64,000 nt of DNA from NCBI GenBank assembly GCA_029747015.1, contig JAKOGI010000108.1, positions 21,158 through 85,157 on the forward strand, in the 5' to 3' direction. Of the stretch, positions 10,076 through 20,446 are shown one piece after another; position 1 is the first letter of the stretch; every line of letters begins with the position of its first letter. The DNA comes from Carnegiea gigantea (taxonomy: Eukaryota; Streptophyta; Magnoliopsida; Caryophyllales; Cactaceae). The translations under genes and the position numbers were made by a program. The notes below the pieces were generated by a model. That model was not told the DNA's origin. It saw only the letters and a list, made by a program, of their open reading frames with translations, and did not search any database.

Positions 10076-11212
10076 TTGAACAAAACCATACTATTAATCT
10101 TAGTTAACTAGGTAGTCAAGCTTCTAACTTTCTCTGTGAGGATATTCCATGATTTGGGCTTATACATTCATCCCTGTGGCTCCTTTGAACTTTTGGAGTA
10201 CATAGATGAGCTGTCAGGTTGTAATGGTTTATATTTAGACATCTTTAGATTAGAAGATATGTTTGTGTTGTAACCTTTTTAGCTTCTATATTTTGGTATT
10301 CATTGGAAGCCTCTAGGTCTGTCATTATTTTGTTTTAGGTTATAGTGACCTTGCCTCCCAAACCCCCCCCAAAAAACCCAATTTGTAGGCTGCCAATTGA
10401 GAGGCAAAGGTAGATGGTTGTAGATCGTCACAATGACTAATCTAAACAAGTTAAATGATTGAAGAAATTCTTCTATTTGGTCGGTAGGCCAATGATTGAG
10501 TAATTTTGCCAATGGGCCGATGGGATTCTGATTTCTGTTTCATTAATCACTTAATGAAAGACCTAGAGGTGAGTGCATTGTGGTCTGCATTGAGTTATGC
10601 ACGAAATTGCTATTTATTTATATTTTTCATTGAGTTATTCTATCATCTTCTCTAAATTTTAAAATGTTAATTATGTGAACAATGGTTATTCGTTTGTTAT
10701 TTCAATAGTATATATTCAAAATGTCTATTTTAGCATGCACAGTGCAAAGTAGGAGTCCAGACTAGTATAATCTAATTAAGAAGATTCTTGTAGAAAATTA
10801 TATCTTTTCTGCTAATGATACTTGATTAATAATGGTTTCATGTTAGATGCACCCCAAAGGTTGAGCCTTATGGGTAAACTTTTTATGGAAAGCTTACGAG
10901 TTATTACATTTGTCAGTTATTCTATTTTTATAGATGTCCTATTCAAGAGCAGAAAGTGGTATTGATGCAAAATAATACTCATATTTGAAACATAAGATTT
11001 TATACTATAATCCAGTATCTAGATTCCAGACACAGCACAAGTTGTTTCCTTTTTTTTTTTTTTTCTTTGGAGCGGGGTTCGAGAGCTGGAGAGTTAGAGG
11101 GGTGTGCTAGGCAAAGAAAAAGGCTAAATTGCTTTTCCTTCCCAATTATTCATGGAGTTCCATTTTTCGGAAAGATATTCATGGAAAAATTTAAAAAAAC
11201 ACAAAAGCAATT
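10076..11212. other. Unassigned AT-rich intergenic sequence
   Basis: No gene, transposon protein or tandem repeat recognised. Contains C- and A-runs near 10362-10375 and a T-run near 11049-11064. May include the continuation of the exon-like module. Confidence 0.5.
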
Positions 11213-11284
11213 GTCTGAGCCCAGGTTCGAACCGGGACCTCTAGCGTGTGAGACTAGCATAATGACCAACTGCATTACCAACAC
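11213..11284 (-). pseudogene. tRNA-Val(CAC)-like relic
   Basis: Read on the minus strand: a T-arm CCCGG/TTCGAAC/CTGGG (one G-U pair), a five-pair anticodon stem CTAGT/GCTAG around a CTCACAC loop with anticodon CAC, and an A-box-like TAATGCAGTTGG. Total length is 72 nt. The acceptor and D stems pair only partly and there is no CCA, so this is a decayed tRNA or a tRNA-derived SINE head rather than a working tRNA. Confidence 0.5.
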
Positions 11285-11948
11285 AACTCGCTTGACGCTG
11301 CTGGGCAATTAAACTACTGCTTTTTGTATATTAGGACTCGATTAAGTTATTTTTCTAGTTCAAGCTCCCACGGAACATTCGTAGATTCCAAGTTTCCGCT
11401 TTATGTATTTTACCGTTAAATTTTGATATGCAAAATCATAATCCACAAATTTATACTTTTCTTTCTTAGAGATCATCATATAATTGGTGATTAAAATGCT
11501 CTGGTGTCACCAAACAATCACCCATGCAAAGTGCAACATATATTTTGTAAATATTTGAGAAAAAAAGTTCTTTCCTTTGTTACATGAATTTTTTCAACAC
11601 TTTCTTCTGCACACAAAAAAAGAACTTTTTCAACACTAGTCTTTTTAACTCGAAATTTTGTCACATGGACCCAAACCGCAACTATGGATGTGACGATAAC
11701 AAATAATAGATAGCGAGTAATAGAACTACTCATTAGTACTTGAGGGCTAGCCTTTATTTTTTAAAATAAAGAGAGGTACAAAGGTTGATATAAAAAGGAT
11801 TTAAGCTAAGATCTTTCGCCGGTAACATTTTCCAAAGACTTTACTAATTCAACTGATTGACATCTACTAGGAACTGGCATTACACTATGTACTACTTATT
11901 AGCAATTATATTGAGGGCTAGCACAACTCCTATGGTTAGGGAAAGTTG
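11285..11948. other. Unassigned sequence up to the first LINE
   Basis: AT-rich, with no recognisable gene or repeat. It forms the host flank of the LINE insertion. Confidence 0.5.
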
Positions 11949-11959
11949 GTGTTCGTAAG
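11949..11959. repeat. LINE TSD, left copy
   Basis: GTGTTCGTAAG lies next to the T-run (LINE poly-A) at 11960-11971 and recurs exactly at 16315-16325. Confidence 0.9.
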
Positions 11960-14900
11960 TTTTTTTTTTTTACAATGGTAAAGATGAAGTACAATCCAAT
12001 GTTAAGTGCCTCTTCTCACAAGAGTACGTCCAACTACATCAGCTGCAAGAATATTCCAAAACTTTGACGAGACCCAGGTATCTGAGGAAATGGAATTTGT
12101 GATAGAGTAACCAGACTTAGAGAGCTAGTCAACCGCCATATTAGCCTTTCGATAGCTGTGTTTGACTTGGAACTGAAAATCATGATTTAACTACATTTGA
12201 ATGTCATCGATAATTGTGGCGATCTTCGAAGGAACTTGGATTTTGCCTACTAGTGCTTGAATCACTGTAGAATTGTCGCCTTCGATCAGTAGCCTCCTGC
12301 AGCCTGCTTGAATGGCCGCATGAACTCCATCCTTCAGCGCTCTTGCTTTAGCTACCATGATTGAAGTAGACCCATAATTAGCAGCTCCTACTTTAAGAAG
12401 TTTGCTTGTCCAGTCGCGAAGAACGTAACCTCCCGCTACTGATGAGTTAAAAATTGATCCGTCAAAATTGATTTTAACGACTCCTGGTGGTGGGGGGTTC
12501 CATCTGACATGGTGGAACGGATTGGGAGGGGTAGAAGGAGCACCCCTCGGTGTATGATCGACCGATATACAAACTCAGATTTTCCATTCGGCATACACCT
12601 TTTTTGCCTTTATGAGACATTTTAGAGGATTGAAAAACTTATTTTCGAATACGACTGAGTTTCTCTCTTTTCAAATGCTCCAGATAAAAAAAGGATAATT
12701 TTTGGAGCAACCTTGGATTACGGGAGGAACCCTCTGTAACGTTTCAGTTAGTTGCTGGTGAGTATTAGGCGAAAACTGTATAGGAAACCATTGGTGTTTA
12801 TCCGCTAGTTCCTAGACCTTATTGCCTATCTGGCATTTACTAAAAAGGTAGTCAATTGATTCAATATCACTCAGGCAGACTGGGCAACCTGCATCAATAT
12901 TCAATCCTCTTTTGAGCAAGGTACCTCGCACAGGGATTGCTTGGTAGCAGATTTGCCATAAGGAGATTTTAATTTTGGACATGGTATCAATTTTCCAGAT
13001 CCACTTGTAAGACCAGTCTTTGGAGTCATTTATTGACTTATCGTGTGCTATCCATGTTGCTGATTTAGTACTAAAGGAACTTAAGGTATTCAGGCCCCAG
13101 CAGAAAGAGTCTGGTTTGCTATGTGCAGGGATGACAACTCCTTGGATTTTATTCTTAACAGGGTGACTACCTAATACACAGTTAAGTTTCGTAAGGTTCC
13201 AAGTGTTATCCTGTTGGATAAAGTCGGACGCTTTTGCATGTGGGCTAGGTATAGTTGCTTCGTCAACTTCTAGTATATCGGTTAGATTTTTATTTTCTAT
13301 CCAATTATCATGCCAGAAGGAGATTATGTTGCCATTGCCTATTTACCACATAATTCCTTTTTTTAGGAGTGGTCTGTAATTTAGTAAGCTTTTCCAGACT
13401 GGGGAGTCAGTGTTCTATTTTTTACAATTGAGGAAGTCGTTATTACGAAGGTACTTCGCTTGCATCATTTGGACCTATAAGCTAGAATTGTTAGCAAGAA
13501 TTTACCAGGCTATTTTACACTGGAACGTCTTGTTAACTGCTTCCGTTTTCCGCAATCCTAGTCCACCTTTGCTTTTAGGTAAGCATAGCTTATTCTAAGT
13601 GACAAGCGGTAGCCCTTTCTCTTCAAGTGAGTGTCTCCAAAAAAAATGTTAACTGAGTTTGTCAAGATGTTGACTAGTAGCTATTGGGACTTGGAAGCAT
13701 TGCATTGTGTGCGTTGGGAGTGATTCTAAGTGTGATTGAATTAGAACTGTTCTTCCTTCTTTTGATAAGTAGTTTGCTTTCCAACCTTGTAGTTTGGAAG
13801 TGGCTTTGTCCATAATTTCTTTAAAGGTAGATTTGAAAGGACGGCTTTGGAAAAGAAGGCAACCCAAATATTTACCCAGAGTTGTTCTGTGCGGAATGTT
13901 AAAAATACCCATAACTATGTATTTCTGGTGCGAGGAAGCATTACTAGAGAATGTGAGCATGGACTTATGATAGTTAATAGGTTGAATTATCACAAAATTT
14001 TGCTAGTAGTGACTTTAGCTGCGCACAACCTGCAGTATTAGCTTTACAAAAAAGTAGGCAGTCGTTTGCAAAGAGTAATCCCGGGATAGTATTGGAGCGC
14101 GGGCAAATTTTGAGCCATATTCCAGATTTTTTAGTAGCCGCCGCTTTAGTTAGCCATAGACTTAAGACTTCCATACAAATAATAAAAATATATGGAGAAA
14201 GGGGGTCTCCTTATCTAATTCCTCTGGTCGGGGTAAATAACCCGTTAGGTTCGTCATTGACGAGGACAGTGTATGACATAGATGATATACATTCTTTAAT
14301 CCATTTGTTCCAAGTTGGATGGAAGCCTATTTTTTGGAAACATTGCATGATGAAATCCCATTCTATTCTATCATACGCTTTTTCCATATCTAGTTTAATG
14401 GCAACCCAGGCTGCTTTACCCTTTGGATTTTTGAATTTATGCATGATCTCATGAGAGATAAGGATATTATCATGGATAGATCTACCTGGAATAAATGCGC
14501 TCTGTAACGGTGAGACTATTCTATCAAGAAGTGGTCGTAGTCGATTAACGAGAATCTTTTCAATAATCTTATAAATAGTCGAGCATTAACTTATTGGACT
14601 AAATTGGTTTGTCTCCATGGGGTTGTCAATTTTGGGTTTAAGTACTATAAAGGTATGGTTGAGTTCTTTAAACATCTTTCCATTTGAGAAGAATTCTATG
14701 ATACAGTTGAATAGGTCCTTTTAATGATGTTCTAGTAGTTCTTAAAGAATCTTGCTCCAAATCCATTAGGACCTGGTGTTTTGTTGGAGTCAATACTAAA
14801 CAGGGCAGTTTTAACTTCCTCCAAATTAGGAAGTCTAATGAGTTCCCTATTTTCAGAATCCGAAATTAGATTAGGGAGCCCAAGGTGGGGTAAAGTACGC

Positions 14901-16314
14901 TGATCATTGTGACTTGATTTAAAGCGCCTCGAAAAATCTATGGTGAATTTGTTGGAAATTTGTTCTTCCTCATTGATCTAGAGACCATAGTCATCTCCAA
15001 GTTTGATAATTATTTTCTTTTTCCATCTGGTGTTTGCTCTGCGCTGGAAGAAGGTAGTATTCCGATATCTGTTTATCAACCATTCTTTTCGTCAGAGTTT
15101 TTCCCAATACTTTTGGTTAAAAACCATCATTTTTTCTCTCTGCTTTAGGAGGCGTGTCATCCATAGGTTAAGACGTATACTCTTTGGGTTAGCTAGGAGT
15201 TTGTCCTCCACATACTCAATTCTTTGTGAGTTGTGTGTTATCTTATTATACAAAGTGCCAAAGTGGTTCTTCGACCAACCTTTAACTTCCTGTTTAATAA
15301 TTTTGAGTTTCTTTGCTATTTTGAACATATTCATTCCTGTGATATTAGTTCACCAATTCTTGGCAATAATGGTATCAACTTGGTGGTATTTACACCAAAA
15401 GTTATGAAAGCGGAAGGGGAAGGCTTTTTGTCTATTTAGCCCAATTTCCGAAGAGATGATGATAGGCCTGTGGTCAGAGCATGTGAAGCTACCATGTTCC
15501 TCAAAAGTATTAGGGTACAAGGATTGCCTGTCTTTTCTGGCGATAGCTCTATCGAGTCTTTCATAGATTAAGTGGGTGTGAATTTTTGTTTTCCATATAA
15601 ATAAATTCCCTTTAACTTGGATCGATTCCGCATCGATCTCTGAAAAGAAGTTATTCAGCCTTTGGCATTTGCAGATAGGGAGTGCCCATCCCTCCCCCCC
15701 CCTTTTTTGTTAGGGCTAGCAAGTTCGCTAAAGTCCCCTATTAGACACCAAGGTATATCAAATACTAGGTTGAGTTGCATAAGATGTTCCCAAAAATTAT
15801 CCTTCTCCTTCGCTTGGGCTGGGGCATAAACTCCTGATACGATGGAGTTTTAGCTATTTTGGATATCATGAATAAGCATATGAATAGCTCTCTGCTCTTT
15901 GAGGAGTATCGATGTATGTATATTTTCATTATTCCAAAGTACTGTAATTCCCCCTAAATGGTTAAGAGGTAATACATAGTCGAAGTGATCGAAGCCCATT
16001 TGGGGTAGAATCTGAAGCAAGTTCTTTTCATTAACCATCATTTCGAATAGAAAAATCATATCTGCTTTGTAAGTTCTTGTAAGGAATTGGACTTCTTTGA
16101 TAACCTGAGGTTTTTTAGCACCCTAAGTATTCTACCTAATAATTATCATACTAAATCATATGAGGGCGTATTCGACATTTCATTCTTGTGACATTTGGAA
16201 GTATCCCTATCTGGCTAGAGTTATCATCTAGCTTTTTTGCTTTGAGCTTGACATAGCATATTTTGCCAAATTGAGCGTTATCATCGGTTGATATCATCCT
16301 TCGAAGGAATATGT
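11960..16314 (-). mobile_element. L1-type LINE, 5'-truncated, minus strand
   Basis: A 4.36 kb insertion between identical 11-bp direct repeats. The minus-strand 3' end is a poly-A (T-run 11960-11971). Inside, endonuclease, RT, zf-RVT and RNase H follow in order from right to left. No ORF1 is visible, and the right end falls shortly before the endonuclease start, so the copy is 5'-truncated as is usual for target-primed insertions. It is distinct from the larger plus-strand LINE starting near 19607. Confidence 0.9.
12002..16150 (-). pseudogene. LINE ORF2 remnant: endonuclease, RT, zf-RVT, RNase H
   Basis: Order from 16150 leftward: an endonuclease start (KKPQVIKEVQFLTRTYK) and NHLGGITVLWNNENI (15850-16059); a linker with VKGWSKNHFGTLYNKI (15092-15334); RT motif LDMEKAYDRIEW (near 14380) and FANDCLLFCKAN (near 14060), where the FADD catalytic pair has become ND; the L1 signature LQGWKANYLSKEGRTV (13649-13993); zf-RVT CPVCLSDIESIDYLF (near 12880); and a plant-LINE RNase H with INFDGSIFNSSVAGG (near 12455), LLIEGDNSTVIQAL and a stop at 12002-12004. 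Numerous stops and frameshifts separate these blocks. The RNase H domain is the longest intact stretch. Confidence 0.88.
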
Positions 16315-16325
16315 GTGTTCGTAAG
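16315..16325. repeat. LINE TSD, right copy
   Basis: GTGTTCGTAAG, identical to 11949-11959. Confidence 0.9.
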
Positions 16326-16496
16326 TAGTTTTATTGTATTAAGTACACTTTTTATGCACTAACTGTACTCATCAGAGCATGTAATTTTATGTTTGTAAAG
16401 GATTTTCAACTGCATATATATTGTCCAAGGACAAACCCTTTAATTTTCTAAAGCCCCAGGGTGGGAGAATCCACTTTCTCGGCATTTTTTTTGTCT

Positions 16497-16499
<3 letters not shown>

Positions 16500-16571
<72 letters not shown>
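16500..16571. repeat. (TA)n microsatellite
   Basis: About 36 uninterrupted TA units, directly upstream of a GA-rich leader and a small ORF. Confidence 0.96.
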
Positions 16572-16574
<3 letters not shown>

Positions 16575-16618
16575 ACTCGACTCCAAAACCTTGCTTGCAA
16601 TTAGAATTTACTACAAAT

Positions 16619-16647
16619 TGAGAGAGGGAGAGAGAAGAGAGAGAGAG
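16619..16647 (+). repeat. GA-rich tract before the small ORF
   Basis: GAGAGAGGGAGAGAGAAGAG-type purine repeat ending directly at an ATG. GA-rich 5' leaders are common in plant transcripts, but the tract is equally compatible with a plain microsatellite. Confidence 0.75.
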
Positions 16648-16818
16648 ATGGGAAAGGATTTGGAGCTATTGATATTCATTTGCGTGTTGTTTGCTCTATC
16701 GTCTTTGATAATTTGCATAGTATGTACGAGATGTCCAGATGAAGAAGGGCCGACCTGTATGGATCAGTGTCATGTCATCCGGAAAGTAACTACAATAGAG
16801 CTCCAACGACAAGCATAA
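16648..16818 (+). CDS. Possible 56-aa secreted Cys-containing peptide
   Basis: The ATG at 16648 opens 56 codons to a TAA at 16816-16818. Residues 3-26 are strongly hydrophobic (LELLIFICVLFALSSLIIC) after MGKD, like a signal peptide or anchor. A short polar part follows with clustered cysteines (CTRCPDEEGPTCMDQC). This gives four cysteines in about 16 residues after the hydrophobic core, an arrangement seen in small secreted plant peptides, but no known family motif is recognised. A GA-rich leader and a TA microsatellite lie just upstream. No splice sites, TATA box or poly-A signal could be firmly assigned. Chance remains a real possibility for an ORF this short. Confidence 0.3.
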   Translation: MGKDLELLIFICVLFALSSLIICIVCTRCPDEEGPTCMDQCHVIRKVTTIELQRQA

Positions 16819-16924
16819 CACCAATTCTCGATTCAATTACTTTTAATATTCAATCAACGTACCATATTTTTAGTCTCACTGTTCTACTATTTTGGCTATT
16901 TTTCGTTAACTCTATTATTTTTTT

Positions 16925-16978
16925 TCTCTCCCCCTCTCTCCCTCTCCCTCTCCCTCTCCCTCTCTCTCTCTCTCTCTG
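16925..16978. repeat. CT-rich (CCCTCT)n microsatellite
   Basis: CCCTCTC units pass into plain TC repeats. Lies about 100 bp downstream of the small ORF. Confidence 0.92.
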
Positions 16979-16989
16979 GTATTATCTTT

Positions 16990-17879
16990 ATAGAATAGAC
17001 AAACTTCAGTTAGAATAGAGATATACTTATGTATGAATCTATTCTTTGCAAGAGTGATAAATGAAAAATTGCGCGGATTATTGTTCTCCCCCTGAATAAA
17101 TTTTCAGCTTTACATTGTATATGCTTAGGTTGTTGTGCAAGGCAAATCTTGTAAGGATAAGTTATCACATATGCAATGCATTGTCGAGTATAAAGCGTGG
17201 TTTTTAGAGGAATTTTTTGAAGAGAAGTAATCAGGGCTTTTTTTTGGGGTAAATATATGAAGTTCACATGAAATGTCATACACTATGATTGTGTTAAACT
17301 AAAATAATTAAGTCGAAAAGGTAAAAATTGAAAAAAAAAAATAATGCAAAAATCATTAGGAGTGGAGGATGCAATGACCCTGTAAGTGTTAATAAAGAAA
17401 TTATCGACGTAGGTCGATCCAAATGCGTTATTAGGCTGGATCGCTGTGGATCATTAGCTCATGTCAGGTCCACTAAATCTACACAAATTAAAGGATTTAG
17501 ATTCAGTTAAGTGGGATCCGGTGACTCTTAAAAGAATTTTGGGTCCTAGTGGTTCCAAATTGCGTTTGAGTTCCAGTATAAAAAATAAAGACATAAATCT
17601 ATCCAGACCCATTTAAGATACAATAACAATTTTTAGACTAAGATGAATTAGCAGTTGATGAGTGAATGACTAACTCAGTCCGCCTAAATATTGAACTTTC
17701 ACCTTAGCCCTCAGTCACTTTCGCATTGCTCATCCTCACAATTACTCTCATTCTTAGGTTCGGCCGTCTCGCATCACTCAGGGCTTACTAGCTCATGGAA
17801 CTAGGCCTCCAGCGATCGCCACAAATATGTCACAAGTGGGCAGAGGACTACCCTATAAAATTCAAGTAGTTTTAAAACT
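16990..17879. other. Unassigned sequence
   Basis: No coding frame, tandem repeat or recognisable transposon motif seen on either strand. Confidence 0.5.
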
Positions 17880-18360
17880 TGGCACCAATGATTTTTGATT
17901 CCGGAAATTGTCGTGGTGTGCTATAGGTGAGGACATGGGACGAAAAAATGAGCTTACCGTATGGCACGTGAGCAACACCCGGCGTCGTCCTCCTCTAAGG
18001 CCCAACCTGCAAAAAGGAATCCCCGGATTGTGGACCAAGGAATGCCTCTCCGACAGTCAAGTTAGTCAAGGATCTGAGTCAAAGGTGAACAGAGAAATAG
18101 AGTGTAGTATGAGTCTAAGGAAGAGTTAGACTGCCAACTCTTTTCCCGAGGTGGGTCGGTGACTATTTATAATCCCTGTGACTAAGGGTAAAACAGTGAT
18201 CTTACCTGGATTATTCCGAATGGACCGCCGGTTTGGCCAATGGGTCCCTGAGAAGAGCCCCTAGGGTCCCGCTAGGAGCCTATTTTCAGGAGCACGGGCT
18301 TGGTCCGTGAGACAACTGAGATGTGCCCAGTGGGGAGGTCATATTTCCCCAATCAATTTT
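17880..18360 (-). repeat. Tat/Athila-like LTR remnant, probably solo
   Basis: On the minus strand, a TATA-like ATTATAAATAGTCACC (near 18160-18175) is followed by TCCTTGACTAACTTGACTGT, CGGAG, TTTTGCAGGTTGGGCC and a CCGGGTGTTGCTCACGTG-type block. This word order is familiar from LTRs of Tat/Athila gypsy elements. A TTGGTGCC near 17880 sits where a primer site would start. No partner LTR or coding region was found. Boundaries are approximate. Confidence 0.38.
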
Positions 18361-19606
18361 TAATCCAAATATTTGTTATTTCAAGCATTATAGACAAGTA
18401 AAGACAATACCGAATCTTCTTAATGGGTAAAAATTATAAAATTGGAAGAAAGAGGTCGAAATTAGCATGGATCCACCAGACCTAAGAATCTAGGTTCGAG
18501 TCCCATCTCCACAAGCCCAAAAAAAGGGGATCGAATCTAAGTCTAGGCCCCAAAAAATACATAAATCTACGTTCAAATTGATCCAACTCCTAACCCAACA
18601 TATTGTCATCCCTACCCATAACATCAACTATTTAACACCAAAAAAAAAAAAAAAAGGAGATGGCATTGTCTTGGGATGACTAATGGTTTCAGAATAGTTA
18701 TCAAAATATGCTCATGTAATTCATGTTTTGTATGAAAACTTTTTAGGTTCTTTCTTTTGTAATTGACGACGGTTTATTGTAGTAAGTCATAATAGTCATT
18801 GACGTACATTATTAAAAAATCATAAGAGAATGTTGACATTCAATATTACTTCTTTTCAAGAATTTGTATTTTGATATGTTTATAAGTATTGATGTCAATT
18901 TTTGGACCTTTCTTGAGCCATAGTAAAGACGAAAAAGTCTGTTTTTCCAAAGACCAAAAAGTTTAGTCATTCTTGTGCTTTTGCAGACAGATGTTGTAGT
19001 TCTACTTGGGAGACGTTCTTTTTAGTTCAAAGTTTTATCTTCCAATTTCTTTTAGTTCTTCCCAACTGCATTATGCAACTAGTTTAACACCAAGACAACC
19101 ACAAAAATTCCACGAAACCCTTGCAAAGTGCAGACCACTACGAACTACAATTCCCTCCCAATAATCTTGCTCCTTTCTTGAGTGGGTGCACACACACACC
19201 ATTTTCGAACGACAGGCCCTTCCTAGACGTTGCTACAGTGCTACTTGGGTGGGTGCGCGCATACACCATTTTCAAATTGGCGGGTATTGTTGGTGAAAAT
19301 GAATGGGGAATTAATAAGGATCTTTTGTTTTGCCTCAAAAGATTCTCGTAAGTTTGGTCGTCTTATCAAAATTAATCAAACGTTACAGAGATTATTCTAA
19401 ATACACTAATGAACGAAATTATGCCATTTGTGATAGTGATATAACACAGAAATAAATGAAAAGTCTCGCTGCAAAATTGAGGAATCTTGCGCATAAAAAT
19501 CAAGCAAACTAATCAAAATGAGTTGGCATTTTCATTGTTGGTTCTGATGATGCAAAAATAGTTTTAAATTCCTCACTGAAAAGCAACTAATTTGAGTCCG
19601 AAGAAG
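18361..19606. other. Unassigned AT-rich sequence
   Basis: Holds a poly-A run near 18640-18656, a B-box-like GGTTCGAGTCCC near 18492 and a local duplication of a (G/A)GGTGGGTGC..CACCATTTTC word (19180-19290). No gene recognised. The 5' part of the large LINE may begin here. Confidence 0.45.
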
Positions 19607-20119
19607 AGTGTGCATGGGAAAACGAAGAAAGGGTGCTACTTGGATGCCGGTGGGGCTAAACAAGGACGAGACGAGAAGAAGGATGACGGAGGACCCAACA
19701 GAAAAACAACAGGAGTCGGAAGGGCATGAGGAGGAGATAAAGGAGGAAATAGAAGGGGCGGAAGTAATCTAAGATGGTGGTAGGGAACCGGGATCAAATA
19801 CTTGTCTTTGGGAGGGCGGTCACTGAGTGAGCTCAGTCCTGCCAAGATTCATGAAGCTCATGTGCCGGAACTGCCAGGGGAACGGCAATCCCTGTGCAGT
19901 GGGTGGGTTTTGATGATGCCTTTGGTGTAAACAGCGAAGGAACGTTGGGGGGGGGGGGGGCCTTTGGCTGGTGTATTGGAGGCTTCCAATTAATTTCAAC
20001 CTGGTTTCCCGCTCCAACAATCATATTAGAGGAGATGTTAGGGATGGGGAGGAGGTTATCTGGAGATTCAACGGTGTGCACGGTATGGCCAGAGGGCCAA
20101 AACAAAAGGCATTTGGCAT
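19607..20119 (+). pseudogene. LINE block 1: ORF1 end and endonuclease start
   Basis: A Lys/Arg- and Glu-rich frame (19610-19790) resembles the C-terminal tail of plant LINE ORF1. At 19850 an ATG starts MKLMCRNCQGNGNPCAV, the decayed form of the conserved plant L1 ORF2 start (W-N-C-R/Q-G, G-N-P). After a G-run near 19949-19960, RLPINFNLVSRSNNHIRGD and EEVIWRFNGVHG match the middle of the endonuclease domain. The block stops at the LTR of Copia-A at 20120. Confidence 0.7.
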
Positions 20120-20245
20120 TGTTAAAATTTTTTATATCAATTGAGTCTTAGACAAAGGGTCATGCACATATGCTCAAATTTACTATACATAAAAGGCAAA
20201 GGCTCCTTTGGTTGGGTGAGCCACTTCCATCTCAATACTCCCTCA
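20120..20245 (+). repeat. 5' LTR of Copia-A
   Basis: Starts TGTTAAAATTTTTTATATC and ends CTCCCTCA directly before the primer site. The start is set by where the LINE endonuclease reading stops. No second LTR is available to confirm the ends. Confidence 0.65.
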
Positions 20246-20257
20246 TGGTATCAGAGC
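20246..20257 (+). promoter_or_regulatory. Primer-binding site, initiator Met tRNA
   Basis: TGGTATCAGAGC, complementary to the 3' end of plant initiator Met tRNA, immediately follows the LTR end. Confidence 0.93.
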
Positions 20258-20288
20258 AATAACGTTCCAAAACCCTAACCCTATCCCT

Positions 20289-20313
20289 TCTCTCTCTCTC
20301 TCTCTCTCTCTCT
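20289..20313. repeat. (TC)n microsatellite in the Copia-A leader
   Basis: Uninterrupted TC run between primer site and gag. Confidence 0.9.
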
Positions 20314-20446
20314 ATCTTCCACTTGTGGACTTCCATCCCTTCCTCTGAGCATCTGGACAATTAACATCACTCCATATGTCACCACGATACTAGCTTCGAT
20401 TGACAATTATTTGCCTTAGAAGACTCAATTCTCATCCTTTCTCGTT

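Noticed and set aside
14092..14454. 120-codon plus-strand open frame
   Set aside because: Antisense of the LINE reverse transcriptase, which carries the recognisable motifs on the minus strand.
15003..15407. 134-codon plus-strand open frame
   Set aside because: Antisense of the LINE endonuclease-RT linker; no domain of its own.
18473..18510. B-box-like GGTTCGAGTCCC as a second tRNA-like element
   Set aside because: No anticodon arm, T-stem partner or A-box at the right distance.
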